From Ophioceras dolichostomum (lineage: Eukaryota; Ascomycota; Sordariomycetes; Magnaporthales; Ophioceraceae), in assembly GCA_003049485.1 (NCBI GenBank), contig PYST01000028.1, positions 62,001 to 126,000 of the forward strand: a stretch of 64,000 bases of DNA. The letters are read 5' to 3'. The notes below the pieces were generated by a model. That model did no database searches and was not told the DNA's origin. It saw only the letters and a program-made list of their open reading frames with translations. Each line of letters opens with the position of its first letter. Position 1 is the stretch's first letter. The translations under genes were made by a program, and so were the position numbers. Shown piece by piece: positions 10,130 to 22,286 of the stretch.

Positions 10130-12711
10130 GGTGGGCTGGCTGGCCTCGAGAACAGGAACAACGAGGACGACGACAACAACAAGGCAAGAGAGAGGGGGGG
10201 AGATGTCCTCACTGGAGGATGGCGATAGCTGAGCTGAAAAGTCTCTCGCAAGCGGCGCAGCTGGAACCGGGGGAGGCGCGAGTAGAAGAAGGGAGGCAAG
10301 GAGGGAGAGACAAGCCCACGAGCTAGCAGTTGGTATATGGTCGTTCCCGAAAGGGGTCGTCCCCCGCAGACCCTTTTAAAGGTCAAGTCCACGACGTGGA
10401 ACAGAAAGGAGAGCGATGATGTCCCCGGCCCATCACCCCTCATCGGGGCCGCGGACCACCCTAGAGTGCCAGGTACCTTGTGAGGTACAGCCAGGCGGTG
10501 GGCAGGTCGTCTGCCGCGGTCTCCGTTCTTTCCTTTTGGTGGAGTAATTAAAACTGGTAGACGCCATGATATGAGAGTCACCAGAGAAGGGAAACTCTCC
10601 CCCTCTTTATGGATGTAACATGGCTCGGCCGGACTAAGCAGGTGTCGGTGTCGTGACGATGCCACGACATCTCTTCATTCTTGCCTGCCAGTGCCCAGTG
10701 CCACGCTTGATCCAGGGGCAGTAGGGCAGGTTAGGGTGGCACTGGCTCCTGGCCCTGGTTCGGCAAACAAGCAAAGCCAACAAGCCAAGCAGGCAAACAG
10801 GGAAGCAGAAAGAGGCACAAACACGCACACACACCTACCTACCTTAGCCTACGTAGGCGTACTCCCCCGAGCCGAGACAGGCAGGATCTGCCACCTGAAA
10901 ACGTAAAAGCATCCCGTTTATGGCTTGCCATTGGATCGGGGGCGAGGCGGAAGGGGAATGAGCAAAACTAAGTTAGCCCTTACTATGCCACACTGCCTGT
11001 GCGATCCCGTCCGTGTGCAACGAACAAAAGACAACGCAATCTCTCCCTCTCCACGCATCACACGGGAGAAATGATGAACGAAGTGAAAGCGATAGGGTGC
11101 GTGTGCTGCTGGAGGAGGATGAGAGAGAGAGAGAAAGGTTCCATCCGGCCTATTTTCTTTGTAGCACGCGCCAGCTTTGGCGGAGAGTATTGGAGTGTAA
11201 GGTGGTGGGTGATGACTGAAAAGGGTAAGTAGGTACTCTCTACAATAGGATAGGAGAAGTATAACGACGACCGGTGTTGTCAGGAGAAGGGAACTTGGGG
11301 GCAGCTCTCGAATCGGTTCCTGGCAAGATAGGTACAAACGGTCCTCACTACGGACGGCCCAGTCCGTAGGAGCGTGGATGACAAGGAACCCAAAAGTGCG
11401 GGGGAAGGTGAAGTTGCTGGTCGCATGCATGCAATGCAGGCCTATCCTCGGCGGATCGTCCAAGAAGGGGTCACTTGGCCGTTATCATTGGCGATCGTTG
11501 ATCATTAGACCTTGGCCGCTGGAACCTCGTCCTTCGCCTCGATGTTCCCGTCTGCGGAATGACGACTCGAGCAGTAATTCCAGCCGGCCCGCCTATCACC
11601 TGCCGAGGCATGGGAAAGTATGTTATTTTGCGCCGCAATTCGCCTCCCGTGCCCTGAAACTTGTCTATCTTCCATCCATAAATCCACGTGCCTAGTAGGA
11701 TTCGGCGGCGCTAAATTTCTCGCCAGTTGGAAGGGGAAAAAGGGGAGAGGGTTGTAAGTATACTCCTTTCTTTCTTGTTTATTGTTGATCGAATGTCGAG
11801 GAGGCCTTGGGAAGATGAGGTTGGAAATGCCAGCATGCGTCGTCGATGTCAAGGTCGACTCCGTTGACGCACGATTACGGGTCCCGCGGTGGGGAGATTA
11901 GGTGGCAGGGAACCCACTGTACTGACTATCGCTATCCACATCATTGCGTCCCCAGGCCCTCCGATTGAACTTTCTGCCATGTGTTTTTAGCCTCTCCTTC
12001 TTCAGCGGGGGCCTCCGTCGACTCGAGCTTAGGATCGCGGGCTTCAAGCGAATAGAAGAGCGTTATTACCTTTCGACCTCTTGACTTCCGTGATGAGGAA
12101 TCGAGGTGAACGACCGGCGGATTCCTCAAGAGGAGGTAGGAGGAGGCCTCTCCTCTTTGAGATCGAAAGCCGAGCGGAAAGGAGCCGAGCTCCCCAGCCG
12201 CTGGCAGGCCATCAACAGTCCATGAATCCCTCACCGCCTAGAACACACCGGCCAGACCTCTCTCGACTCTGCTGACCGTCATTATACACCTCGCCGAAAG
12301 TCTGGCGATGGTGCTACTTTGTAATAATCTGCCGCACAGGGCACACACTCCGCGGACGTCCGGGATGGGAAGAGTTTCTCGATTTCTATCGTGACCATCG
12401 CCAGGGGAGATCGATCGCCAAGAGCCGGTGCCAAATTCCGAACCTCAGTTGCCCATCGGATTCCAACCCCTGAAGTACGAATACATGATGCGAATTGGGG
12501 ATGAGAAATTGAATAACAGCAGATACACATCGTACAGTATAACAAAGGAGAGTCTCAACAGAAGGAGCGGTGACACAAAAGCAAGAGAAATCCGCCTTGA
12601 GTAGAATGTATCCAGCCAAGCCAACAACCCCTATATTCTTAGAACCAGATTACTTGTAGGTGAGGTTCCCGTCTCCCATGAAGACACCCAACTACCTACC
12701 TAGGTAGGTAT
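10130..12711. other. Long intergenic region, no gene seen
   Basis: This 2.6 kb holds the ceramidase promoter and the 3' side of the small mitochondrial protein gene. Open frames here are short, lack splice support and show no recognisable motif. CCTACCTACC/TAGGTAGGTA repeats occur near 10830-10860 and 12690-12710. The region near 11090-11145 is rich in GAGA. Confidence 0.5.
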
Positions 12712-13110
12712 CTAGCTGCTCTCCCCACCCTCCTCCTCCTCCTTAGCACCCTTATTACCAAAGTACTTAGGCCACAGCCAGAAATAATACGTCGCGCCCT
12801 CGGCGACGGCCGAGACGCACAGCAGGCCGATCACGATGCGGCGCATGCGCGGGTTCGGCACGATGCTCTTGAGGCTGAACTTCGGGAGCGTGGGGTTCCC
12901 GTTCCCGTTCCCGGCGCCGCTAGTGTTGGTGTTGCTGGGTGCAGACCTCGTGGTCGAGAAGAAGAACGGGATCTGTTGTCCAAGGACGCGGCGGCCTCCT
13001 CCTCCTCCTCCTCGAGAGGCAATGCCGAGGAGCATTGCTGCAGTTGGTGTGGTGGTGTTTGATGACGAGGAGAGGCGTGTGAGTCCGCGACGCGTGATGA
13101 GTGCTGCCAT
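12712..13110 (-). CDS. Small probable mitochondrial membrane protein
   Basis: Single exon of 132 aa. The N-terminus is Arg/Ser/Thr-rich with almost no acidic residues (MAALITRRGLTRLSSSS), as in a mitochondrial presequence. It includes a six-glycine run. A conserved-looking C-terminal part follows: PRMRRIVIGLLCVSAVAEGATYYFWLWPKYFG, one membrane helix at about residues 88-115, then an acidic Glu-rich tail. Function unknown; an inner-membrane location is inferred from presequence plus single helix. The family is not recognised by name. Confidence 0.65.
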   Translation of the reverse strand: MAALITRRGLTRLSSSSNTTTPTAAMLLGIASRGGGGGGRRVLGQQIPFFFSTTRSAPSNTNTSGAGNGNGNPTLPKFSLKSIVPNPRMRRIVIGLLCVSAVAEGATYYFWLWPKYFGNKGAKEEEEGGESS

Positions 13111-13782
13111 TGTGTGCAGGAGGTGTGTTGCTTGCGCTAAGACAGGTCACCAGTTGGTAGGTATGTGGATTGCCTGATTGGGAAATGCCTATTAGTATGA
13201 GACGGATCAGGGTTGGTTGGTTGGCGCAAGATGTGTTGCGATGATGGATAGAATGAGTCTTGATTGAGACGATTGATGGGGAGAAAGGAAGTCAAAAGAC
13301 GCAAAGACACCAAGGCAGGCTCTTTGTTATATATTCATTTCGAGGCTGCCCTGGAAGCCTCACTTCTCTCCGTCTTTCTTTCTTCCCATCATCCTCTTGA
13401 CTAACATGCTTAACCGTGATGGATCGGGATAAGCAGGGCGAAGATGACGGGAAGAAATTGCTAGTGCGGTACGGTATTTGACTGCAATTTGCAGCCCATA
13501 AAACGGTCACTCTTAATCCCCGCGTGCACGGTCCAGCTATCCGCGTATTCGTCGGAGAGGCGAGGGCCCGCATCTTATTCTCAGCCCCTCTCAACATCTT
13601 GATCACGGACTCGGTGATTCACGGCTGGAGGGTGTTTCGTTTCCTTGCGAAGGGGGAAATTAAGCGACCGGCTCGGTTCATGTGTGATTCTCGTTCACAT
13701 GTGCTTACTTGCTATTGCTACATACCTATGTACCAGCTACCAACGCGCTTGTTCAGCAAACCTGCCTTAGGTACCTCGCTAT
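13111..13782. other. Intergenic, no gene seen
   Basis: This holds the promoter of the 132-aa protein gene and the 3' end of the Srs2-type helicase gene. No further feature could be supported. Confidence 0.5.
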
Positions 13783-16700
13783 TTATGACCGATGTATGGT
13801 CAAGGGCTTGAAAGGCTTCCGCAACCTGTCCATCGGCGCTATCTCCGCCCTCGGTAGACCCGCATGCCTCTTAAACCCCCCGAATCCGACTGGCTTCGAG
13901 CACGTCGTCGTGTGGAAGCAAGTAGCTGGCCGAGTCGGCTCTGGTGGTGGAGAAGATGATCCCTTTCGAGAGTTCTCCAGATCATCGGCTGCGACAGTAG
14001 TAGAAGCAGTTGTGTCTGCTTTGATGGTAGGCTTCGACAGAGAGGCAGCTAGCATCGGCCGAGTGGGAGAGCTGGAGAACTGGGCATACTGTCTTTTCAA
14101 CGGCGGCTCTTGGTTGTCACGTACCGCTGGTGCGGGCCGAGACAGTGTCATCGTGTTGCCATTCCCGAGTCGGTGGCCTGCAAGGGCAGGGTCGATTGCC
14201 GGAGTGGGAGCATGTGCCGGTCTCGCCGGCCCAGACTGGTGGTGCTGGATCTGGGCATGATGACCTCCGCCCAGCGCCATTCCAGCGCCTCCACGCGCAC
14301 CAGTATTCACGAAACCTCGCAAGGTTCGCTGACCTGGTGGATGCTTTGATGGGCCCGCCTTGGTGCCCTTGTTGCTCGACGTCGAACTGGCGCTGGCGCC
14401 GACTGTCGAAAGATGATAGCCTGCCGTGACAAAGCCAGGTAGAGCGGCAACGGTAAACTTGGAAGACTGATCCATCGTCGTCGAGTATGTCTCGTGCCAG
14501 CTCTGGTCCAGTGTCTCCATACCGCCGCTGGTGGCCTGGAATCTCGGGCGTTTCATCGCCCTCGAATCTGCCGATCCCCCGTGCGAGAGCCTATCGCCGC
14601 TGCCGCGTTCCTCAGGGTCTGCGGGGAAACGATCGTCCTCGATGGACACCTCGAACGGCTTGAGAGTGCTGTATATCTCCGTCTGAGATGGTGGCTTTCT
14701 CCCGAGGATTCGACCCATCTCTTCGAGATTTCCCCTCTCGAGCGATGGTCCCTGTTTTGCCAGGAGCTGCTGTATACTGGTGAGAAACGATGAGAGTGAC
14801 GTCTTCTCCCCGTTCCCGTACCCGCCAACGAGTGGGTAGCTCAGGTACAGCAGAGCTTTTGCCCTTGTCATGGCCACGTACAAAAGCCGGCGTTCCTCAT
14901 CGTCATCTTCAGACCGTGCGTGAGGTATGCTGCCATTATACGCTGCAGGGATGAACACGACGGGCCATTCGAGGCCCTTCGCAGCGTGTATGGTGGACAC
15001 TGTGACATGGGGCGTATCCTGGTCCTCGTTGTCCTTTTGCACGTCGGTGGCTAAAGAGACGTTGGCGAGGAACTTTGGCAGTATTTCCGTCTCCGGCGCC
15101 TGGTCCAAGCCATCGATCTCTGGGAGGGCATCGTCGTCTCTGTCTACCTCCTGACAAAAATCGGTTGCGAGATTGATGAACTCTTGGACATTCGCCCAGC
15201 GTCCTTCGTGCTCCTCCGGGTAAGTCCTCTTTAGGTGCTCTTCAAAGTCCAACCGCGTGAGCACTTGGCCGATCACATCCAGTAGCCCAAACGGCTTCTC
15301 TGGGGTGGCTTGCTCCAGCCGCTTCCGCACATCCAGGACGAGTCGCACAAGTCCACTCGTCAGGCTTTGCTCAACTACCTTCCGGATGTTCGTCTTGGTC
15401 TGTTTCACTCCCGTGCAATGTTTGAGAATCAGGCTCCAGAGACTCTGCGACGACTTCTCGGCTTCCTCCAGGAGACTTTTGATCGTTGCGTCGCCGGCCC
15501 CTCTCTTGGGAACATTGATGATGCGAACCAATGCGTCGTTGTTGCTTGGCTGGTGGATCACGCGCAGGTAGTCGATGATCGTCTTGATCTCTGCACGTTC
15601 GTAGAACTTGAAGCCGCCTAATGGATTATCAGTCTCAATAGCCTATGACGGCGTAACGGAACATATCGAAGAAATAAATACGTACCGACCATCCTGTACG
15701 GGATACCTGCTTTTCCCAGAGCACTTTCAACATGCCTGGATAATGAAGCTGAGCGCAAGAGGATGGCGACGTCGTCGTACGTCATCATTTTCCCTGACAA
15801 AAGAGTCACCCTTCGGAGCTCCTCCACAATCCAAGTGCCCTCCTGCGCCGAGTTCTGAAGCTTTCGCAGAACTGGACGCGTGCCCCTCGTGTGCACGGCT
15901 TTCAGGGCCTTCTCGAACCTCTTCTCGTCCTGCTGGATGACCTGGAGCGACGTGTCCAGAATGCGCTGAGAGGATCTGTAGTTCTCCTCCAGTGCAACCT
16001 TGTCCGTTGTCGGGAAGTCCGCGAACATTCGGCTGAGATTTCTAATGTCAGCCGAGCGCCAGCCGTATATGCTCTGGTCTGGATCCCCGACTACGGTGAT
16101 TCTCTCGCGTTTCTGGCCGAGGAGCTTCATCAGGTCGTACTGGACACCGTTCGTGTCCTGATACTCGTCGATCAGGACGGCCTGCACGTTGGAGACGCAT
16201 TCAGGCGCCTGGCGTAAAAGCTCCACGCACTTGACCAGCAGGTCGTCGTAGTCGAGCATGTTAGACAGCTCTAGCTGGCTCTGGTACTCCTGGTAACATC
16301 TCTCCAGCTCGTCGAGCAAAGGGACCTTAGCGGCGCCAGGTTTTGAGCCCCTCTGTTGCCCCGCTTGCGGGACGGCATCGTCGTTGGCTTTCGATTTCTT
16401 CTTGCTGATCCATCCTCGGGCCATCGCCGGGTCGATCCCAAGCTGGAAACGCTTGCAGATCCGGCCTACGATGGCACGTGAGTCCGAATCATCTGCGATG
16501 CCGAATTTCGGGTCAAGGCCGATGCGCTTGCCGTAAACGACGAGATAGCGACGCGCAATACTGTGGAAAGTGCCAAGGACGATTTTCTTCTCAATCTCAG
16601 GGCTCAATACTTTGCCGATCCGCTCCCTCATCTCACGCGCTGCCTTGACTGTGAATGTGGCGACGACAACATCTTGAGGTCTGTACCCGACAATGTCAAC

Positions 16701-16892
16701 CAGCCATACGACGCGGGACGTTAGCGTGTGCGTTTTACCGCTTCCCGGACCCGCTAGGATAGCAAGTGTCGAGGCATCGGACGCGACTGCACGCCGCTGC
16801 GCTTGATTCAGGGATTCGAGGATCGACTGGCGCCTCGAAGCTTCACCCATATCCGGCTCCCTTCCCTCGAAAACATGGGAGGGCGACGGCAA
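13783..16892 (-). CDS. srs2: Srs2-type ATP-dependent DNA helicase (UvrD family)
   Basis: Two exons, 15686-16892 and 13783-15617. The 68-nt phase-1 intron has an ACTGATAA branch region and falls at the conserved MVGGFKFYERAEI motif, giving 1013 aa. This superfamily 1 3'-5' helicase strips Rad51 and resolves recombination and replication intermediates in the nucleus. Visible motifs: Walker A AGPGSGKT (~K53), IDEYQDTNG, GDPDQSIYGWRS, ENYRSSQRIL, VSTIHAAKGLEWPVVF and RRLLYVAMTRAKALLYL. The disordered C-terminal third carries GFVTAGYHLST, common in fungal Srs2 proteins, and QRTLRGFV, which fits the PCNA-interacting pattern. Fbh1 is an alternative, but no F-box is visible. Confidence 0.92.
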
Positions 16893-19265
16893 GAGTTCGG
16901 GTATATTGCGAGCAAGTATGTGGCAGGTTTAGAGCCGAATTCGGGGTGTCAATTGCGGTTACTTGTCACGGCTCCGTGATTGTTGACATTGAGAGGATCA
17001 ACGCGACCAGAGAGGCGACGCAAACGCGGATTCCTCGCGGAAGCACGTGATATTGCACGTTTTGGTCCCGATCCTCAAGATTGATCCTGCCAAGCCACCC
17101 TTGCAGGGCATCATCTGTCGAGCGCAAATCATGAGCGACGCCCCCGAAATCACTGAATTCATGCGCACCTAGATTGCGAGCTCATGAACAGAAAAAAACT
17201 CTCATCCCCGTCTTTCCGAGCGTTCCTTGCGTAAGTACGAGAGCAAACATGTTTGTCGGCATTGCAGCGACCAGCGCCCAGTAAGCTTTCTCAGGGTCGA
17301 ATCGGGCCTTGAGAGCCCAATCACGAATCCCATCACACATCGCCATTGTGACAGCTTGCAGTGTGTGGGGTCCAGACCCCATGGAGCACTGGACTCATTG
17401 GAGTGTGACCAGCAGCATCATTCTCGACCACCAGAAGCGCCCGCAGGGTGGTGAGATGATCGACTAGCTAGGCCTCGACAGGCTTGACAAATTGCCAGTA
17501 GCGTGGTCTCGCGTCCAGGGAACAACGTCGGTCGACGGCGGTGAGAGGTGAAACCAAACCTTTCGAAAAGTCGGGTGTTGTCTCTATGCTTTCCAGGGCA
17601 GTGAGGGTACAACAGGCTCAGCTATCTCAAGCGATCTCCCAATCGATCTCTCGACCGAGCAGGCAGACACAACAGGGAAGGATTGAGCCGTTCGTCGGGG
17701 TTCATGCCGTTTGGTAGGTTGTTTCTTCGGATCTCCCCTCCCGCACATCGCCTGCCCTGCCCGGAAACAAAAGAGCCAGGTACTTCCAGGTATATCCCTC
17801 GGTGCACTTTACTATCACTTCCTATCCGTCTGTGCGCCGGGAATTGCGAATCACCATGCATGTCGGCACGTCAGGTAAATCAACCTCGACGCTCACAAGT
17901 GCGGCGGGGATTCCATGCGGTCTTTATCACTTCTTGCACTTCGTATCGCCCACACAGGATGTGAGCAGCCAGATCATTGGGAGTAGCCCCCGTGAGATGG
18001 CGCCCCAGCCGTCCATCATGCGGGGTGATAACCACTGTGACAGGACGAAAATCACAATCTCACGGTGATAGCAGGCCAGCACTCGAGAGCAACGGACAAC
18101 GAGCAGGAAGCACGCTGCATGTCGGCACTCATCAGCACATCTGTCCGGAGATAGAAACCAAGCATTTTGAAGGAATCTGGGAACGTCACTCCTCGTGCCT
18201 GCCAGGCCCCGTCCCTACCGGATAGAGAACTCTATTGACAAAAAGGAACAGGCCATCGACATGGATCTCAGCGACTACTGCAGTGCTTTGAGCCTGAGAG
18301 TTGGTGGGACGAGCCAGGGCCGAGACGGAAAAGGAGGGGGCGGTCGAAGGATTACTGGCTCGCCATCGCAAGCCGAGGAGGGCAAGAAATTTGGGGGCAT
18401 GCCAGCAGTTCAATGCCAGCCAAAAAAGCGAACAAAGACGCCCTCCCGAATTCAAATGGCGGGGTGACGACCAGGGGTCCATGGCGTGGGCTGGCACGGC
18501 CCGGCCAATCACAGCCAGGCGCAGAGAAACGTCGGCGCTTAGAGAACCCCTGCCGTACTGCGCTCCCGTCCAACCACATCACACCGCTGGGCTTTCCCGC
18601 TCGACCCTCCAACCCTCCATCCCGTCCCGCACGCAAAAGACGAAGGACGAGAGGGGAAGAAAAGAGGAAGAAAGAGGAAGAAAGAGGAAGGGAAAGGGAA
18701 CAAAGGAACTGTTTGCTGCAACATGGTACGGCGCTATTTTTTGCTCATTCCAATCGGGACCCCCAGTTGGGGTTGGCTCATTCATGCAGGTGATGGACCC
18801 GTGGCTTGCTAGGGTCATGTTCTTCTTCTCTGGTGCCAGTCTCTTTGTGCCTGATATCCATTCCTAGTGCCCATCATCCTCGCACATCCTCGCACGACCC
18901 CATCCTGGTCCAACCAATGTTGGCCTCGCAGCACCACTGACGGCGGCCCACCCGACACAGCCGGAGCAGACGCTGAGCAGCATCACAGTATCACCAGCCG
19001 CTATATACCCAGTCGTAGCCTCCTGTCCGTCCCTCTTCCGGTCCGACCTGGTTGATCTTCCTGCACTATCTCGCAAGTTCTTCCATGTCACTCGTCGACA
19101 CAGACCGTGTTTCGACTTCCCCTATACCCCCCATCGCCGAATAAGGGATGCGCGCTCGCTACCTGAGCTAGAGAGGCGTGTAGCATCCACCACAGGCACA
19201 GAGGCCCCTCGTCTCCTCGCCGCTTTTCTCACTCACATCCCCCTCATACCCTCCCATCGTCAATC
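16893..19265. other. Long divergent intergenic region
   Basis: This 2.4 kb separates the Srs2 ATG (minus) from the single-pass membrane protein ATG (plus), so it carries both promoters. No gene is supported. There is a purine-rich GGAAGAAAGA tract at about 18640-18695 and a CCAAT pentamer near 18503. Confidence 0.5.
19001..19008 (+). promoter_or_regulatory. TATA-like element
   Basis: CTATATAC lies about 260 bp upstream of the ATG of the 621-aa protein, in a pyrimidine-rich leader context. It is a candidate core promoter element based on motif and position only. Confidence 0.3.
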
Positions 19266-21131
19266 ATGCACACCTTCGACAACCGCATATATCATAACGT
19301 TCTTGGTCGCCGTCTTCTGCTTCTTCTTGTTCCTTCTTCTGGAACCACCTGCCGTGCAGCTTCCCTTCTTCTTATAGTCAGCTTGTTTGCCGTCCTTGCA
19401 GACGCCGCCCCACAGTCATACTCATCGTCTCTCATCGGTCGTTTCCTTCGCCGTCGAGACGCCGGCTTCCCCCTCGTCCTCGACTACAACAGTCCGACCC
19501 CATCGCCAGAGGACGGTCCGCCACTCTCTGCCGGCGCCCTCCGCGACCCGGCCTATCTCCCAGCCCAGATCGGCGGCATTGTAGGCGCTTACGCCCTCTC
19601 GCTGGTGCTGGTCGCCATCGCTCTTCTGTCACTCACTAAGCGGAGGAGGAATCGTCTCGAGGCGGCAGACGAGCTTGAAGTCGACGAAAACGGAGAGTTG
19701 AAAATCCAGACGTTCGACCTCGCCTTCCCATCCTTTCCAGACGGACCTGCATCGAAAGAAACATTCCCTTACCCAGTCGTCACACCGCGGAGCCCGAGAA
19801 ACTTCTCGTATCCATCTCTTGCCAGTCCCACTCGGTCTGAGCCTCCCCAATACTTCGTTCCCTCTCCGACATCTACTCTCGCTGCGCCCGGCGTAGATCT
19901 ATCTGTAGACCAAGACGTCGTTGCGGCCGACAGGAGGATGGCGCAACAACAGCTAGAGGATATGTACCGGTACGTGATGGAGCAGGAGGCGGCCAAGGAG
20001 GCAGGTATCATACTCGACGCACCTGTCCTCCCGGGCTCGCGGCAGCCTCAGCAGCAGCAGCAGCATTCGCAAAACGGCTCACAGAGCCAGCTGCCGCCCC
20101 TCCTCCAGCAGCCACCCTCAAACACATCAACATCGTCCTTGAGCAAGAAAGAGAAGAGGGTGAAGCCGGCGCACCTGAACCTCGGCCAGGAGAAGACGCA
20201 GTCGAGGACGTCCTCAATCCTGTCAGCCCTCAAGTCGCCGCTAGGCAAGAAGAAGCAACAAGTCCAGGGCATGAGCATCTCATCGCCCATCATGACGCCC
20301 ATGTCGGGGACTTTCCCGCGTGGGCCTGACGGCGAGGAACTAAGCTCCATCCCGCCGCGGCACTACGCCCCAGCCGCGCCGCCGCCAGTTCCCGCGATCT
20401 CTGCCACTGCGCGCCGCGCCACAGGTGTGATGCCGCCCACGCCCGAGCTCTCGCCCAACAGCACGCAGAGCATCGACGAGCGCATCGGGTCGCAGCTGGC
20501 CAGCGTCAACACCGCACTGGCGGTGACGACCAACAGCAGACAGCCGCAGCAGCAGCAGCAGCAGCAGCAGAACAACGGAGGTTCGCACCACCGCCACCAC
20601 CCGCACAACCTGGCACACTCCCGCAACATCTCCACCGCCACGAGCGAGGCTGACCCGGTGTCGGCAGTGTCCGAGAAGTCCACCTCCCCTCTGGTCGGCC
20701 TCCCGTCGTCGCCCAAGCCGAGCATGACGCGCTTCCCCTCCGGCATCAGCGGCGGCAGCGGCGCCGGCGGGCCCTCGCTGCCCTCGTCGCCCAAGCCGGG
20801 CGCGACCTTCCAGCGCGCTCCCGCGCCCTCGGCCGTCCGCACCGGCGGCGCCCTGCCCCTCCGCGCCTACGAGCCGTCGCTCGCCTCGCCCTCTGCCATC
20901 TCCCACACCACCAAGCAGACCACGTTCGAGAGGATGGGCCCCATGTCGCCCAACGGCCAGAGGACCCCCTTCACGGGCATGGCCGTCCCCTACTCCCCCT
21001 ACCAGCCCTTCTCGCCCGTCATCCCCATGACGCCCACCCTGGTCACCAAGGCGGACCGCAAGCGGATGAAGAGGCTCGAGCCCAAGACCCCGACGCTGAA
21101 GATGGTCAAGAGCAGCGACGAGATCTGGTAA
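19266..21131 (+). CDS. Single-pass membrane protein with long disordered tail
   Basis: Single exon of 621 aa. The N-terminus has a hydrophobic stretch (residues ~16-47) with a plausible signal cleavage after VLADA. A short Ser/Pro-rich ectodomain follows, then a clean membrane helix at ~102-124 (IGGIVGAYALSLVLVAIALLSL) ending in the stop-transfer sequence TKRRRNR. The rest is disordered and Pro/Ser/Gln-rich: two polyglutamine tracts (DNA near 20050-20065 and 20540-20572) and many SP/TP sites such as LPSSPKP, occurring twice. A family of this design seems conserved in Sordariomycetes, but I know no function. A role in cell-surface sensing or signalling scaffolding is only inferred from architecture. 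The conserved-looking end is KTPTLKMVKSSDEIW. Confidence 0.75.
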   Translation: MHTFDNRIYHNVLGRRLLLLLVPSSGTTCRAASLLLIVSLFAVLADAAPQSYSSSLIGRFLRRRDAGFPLVLDYNSPTPSPEDGPPLSAGALRDPAYLPAQIGGIVGAYALSLVLVAIALLSLTKRRRNRLEAADELEVDENGELKIQTFDLAFPSFPDGPASKETFPYPVVTPRSPRNFSYPSLASPTRSEPPQYFVPSPTSTLAAPGVDLSVDQDVVAADRRMAQQQLEDMYRYVMEQEAAKEAGIILDAPVLPGSRQPQQQQQHSQNGSQSQLPPLLQQPPSNTSTSSLSKKEKRVKPAHLNLGQEKTQSRTSSILSALKSPLGKKKQQVQGMSISSPIMTPMSGTFPRGPDGEELSSIPPRHYAPAAPPPVPAISATARRATGVMPPTPELSPNSTQSIDERIGSQLASVNTALAVTTNSRQPQQQQQQQQNNGGSHHRHHPHNLAHSRNISTATSEADPVSAVSEKSTSPLVGLPSSPKPSMTRFPSGISGGSGAGGPSLPSSPKPGATFQRAPAPSAVRTGGALPLRAYEPSLASPSAISHTTKQTTFERMGPMSPNGQRTPFTGMAVPYSPYQPFSPVIPMTPTLVTKADRKRMKRLEPKTPTLKMVKSSDEIW

Positions 21132-22286
21132 AACAACGAACAACGAATGAAATTTCCAAATAGCATGGTTGATGAGAATGATGTAAAAGAGAAAAAAACC
21201 AAAAAAAAACGCACACAAACCCTACCACAAGAATACTTTGCTGCTGATTCCTCTTCTTGTTTTCGATTTTATACCTCTCTCTTCTTAGAGTTTATATCCC
21301 TTTTCTTCCAGCTTTGCCGTCGCCATCGTCGTCGTCGTCAAGATGCGATGTCTTCTTAGCTTCGTCTGTTCTGCTCTGCTCTATAATGCGGATATTTGAG
21401 GTGTGGGGATGGTGAGCATTTTGGTTTGATGTTTTATTCATCTTTTTTTCCGTTATTGCTTCTTTCTTTTTTTCTTTCTCTCACGAGTAGAGGACGATGG
21501 ATGAGATGAGATAGGATGGGGTATGATGAGGAGATGATAGGATAGGATAGGACATGATTAGTTGGTAGCAATAGCAGAGAGCAGCAAGCAGGCAGCGAAG
21601 CGCGGCTCGTACGCTCCTTTTTCTTAAACGGCGATCGACCGATCAATCTCTTCTCGTTCTCACAGGTTTTGCTGTCGATGAGCCCTGTGGTGTTGCTGGT
21701 GATGTTGGTTAATCTTTCGAAGCTCCTGGCAATTTCTCCATGTCCAGATAACTGCGGCAGCATCCAGAGAAAATAAATCCAGGAAAGAAAACACGTCTTT
21801 TGATTTCCAGGCAATATGGAACACCGCTTGTTTATGAATGAATGAGAATGATCGCTCTTCCCCTGGTTTGAAGGTGCTCGGTGACCTGACCCCCTGTGAT
21901 ATGCCCCCTGGCACTGTCTCAGAAGGCAACGGTTTGAAACAGCCCAAGTCCTGGGGCACGATCGACGTCGCATTGGGCTGAGCTATGCTGTTCTTGACGG
22001 ACAAGGCTACATGCAGGCTGGCGTGTTAGTTATTGGATCGTTGAGAATCACAAGCGTCCATCACAATACCATAATTCTCCAAGTCTCCCAGCTTCCATCT
22101 CGAAGGTAAGTACCTAGGTAGGGATGTATGTAGTAACCCAGAGATCAGATTTCGATTCAATCTCCTATCCAACACTTCGGCCAAAATCTCTCTCCTTCCT
22201 CCTCTTCTCACTTCACATCCACGATGTCTGAATGCAAGGAGGACGGAGAAACGTGTTAAGGCCATCCGCAAACCAGAAGCAACCAC
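21132..22286. other. Intergenic, no gene seen
   Basis: This holds the 3' UTR of the 621-aa protein gene (A-rich, near 21180-21215), a TC-rich tract and a GATA-rich tract. Leader sequence of the APH-like gene lies at the right end. A TACCTAGGTAGG motif is at about 22108. Confidence 0.45.
21494..21552 (+). repeat. Degenerate GATA/GATAGGATAG repeat
   Basis: An irregular purine-rich repeat with about five GATA cores, several as GATAGGATAGGATAG. It could bind GATA factors but may be a simple repeat; it lies downstream of one gene and about 700 bp upstream of the APH-like gene. Confidence 0.4.

Noticed and set aside
20340..21218. 292-codon minus-strand frame under the 621-aa protein gene
   Set aside because: Gly/Arg/Val-rich shadow of a Ser/Pro-rich coding strand; no splice or motif support.
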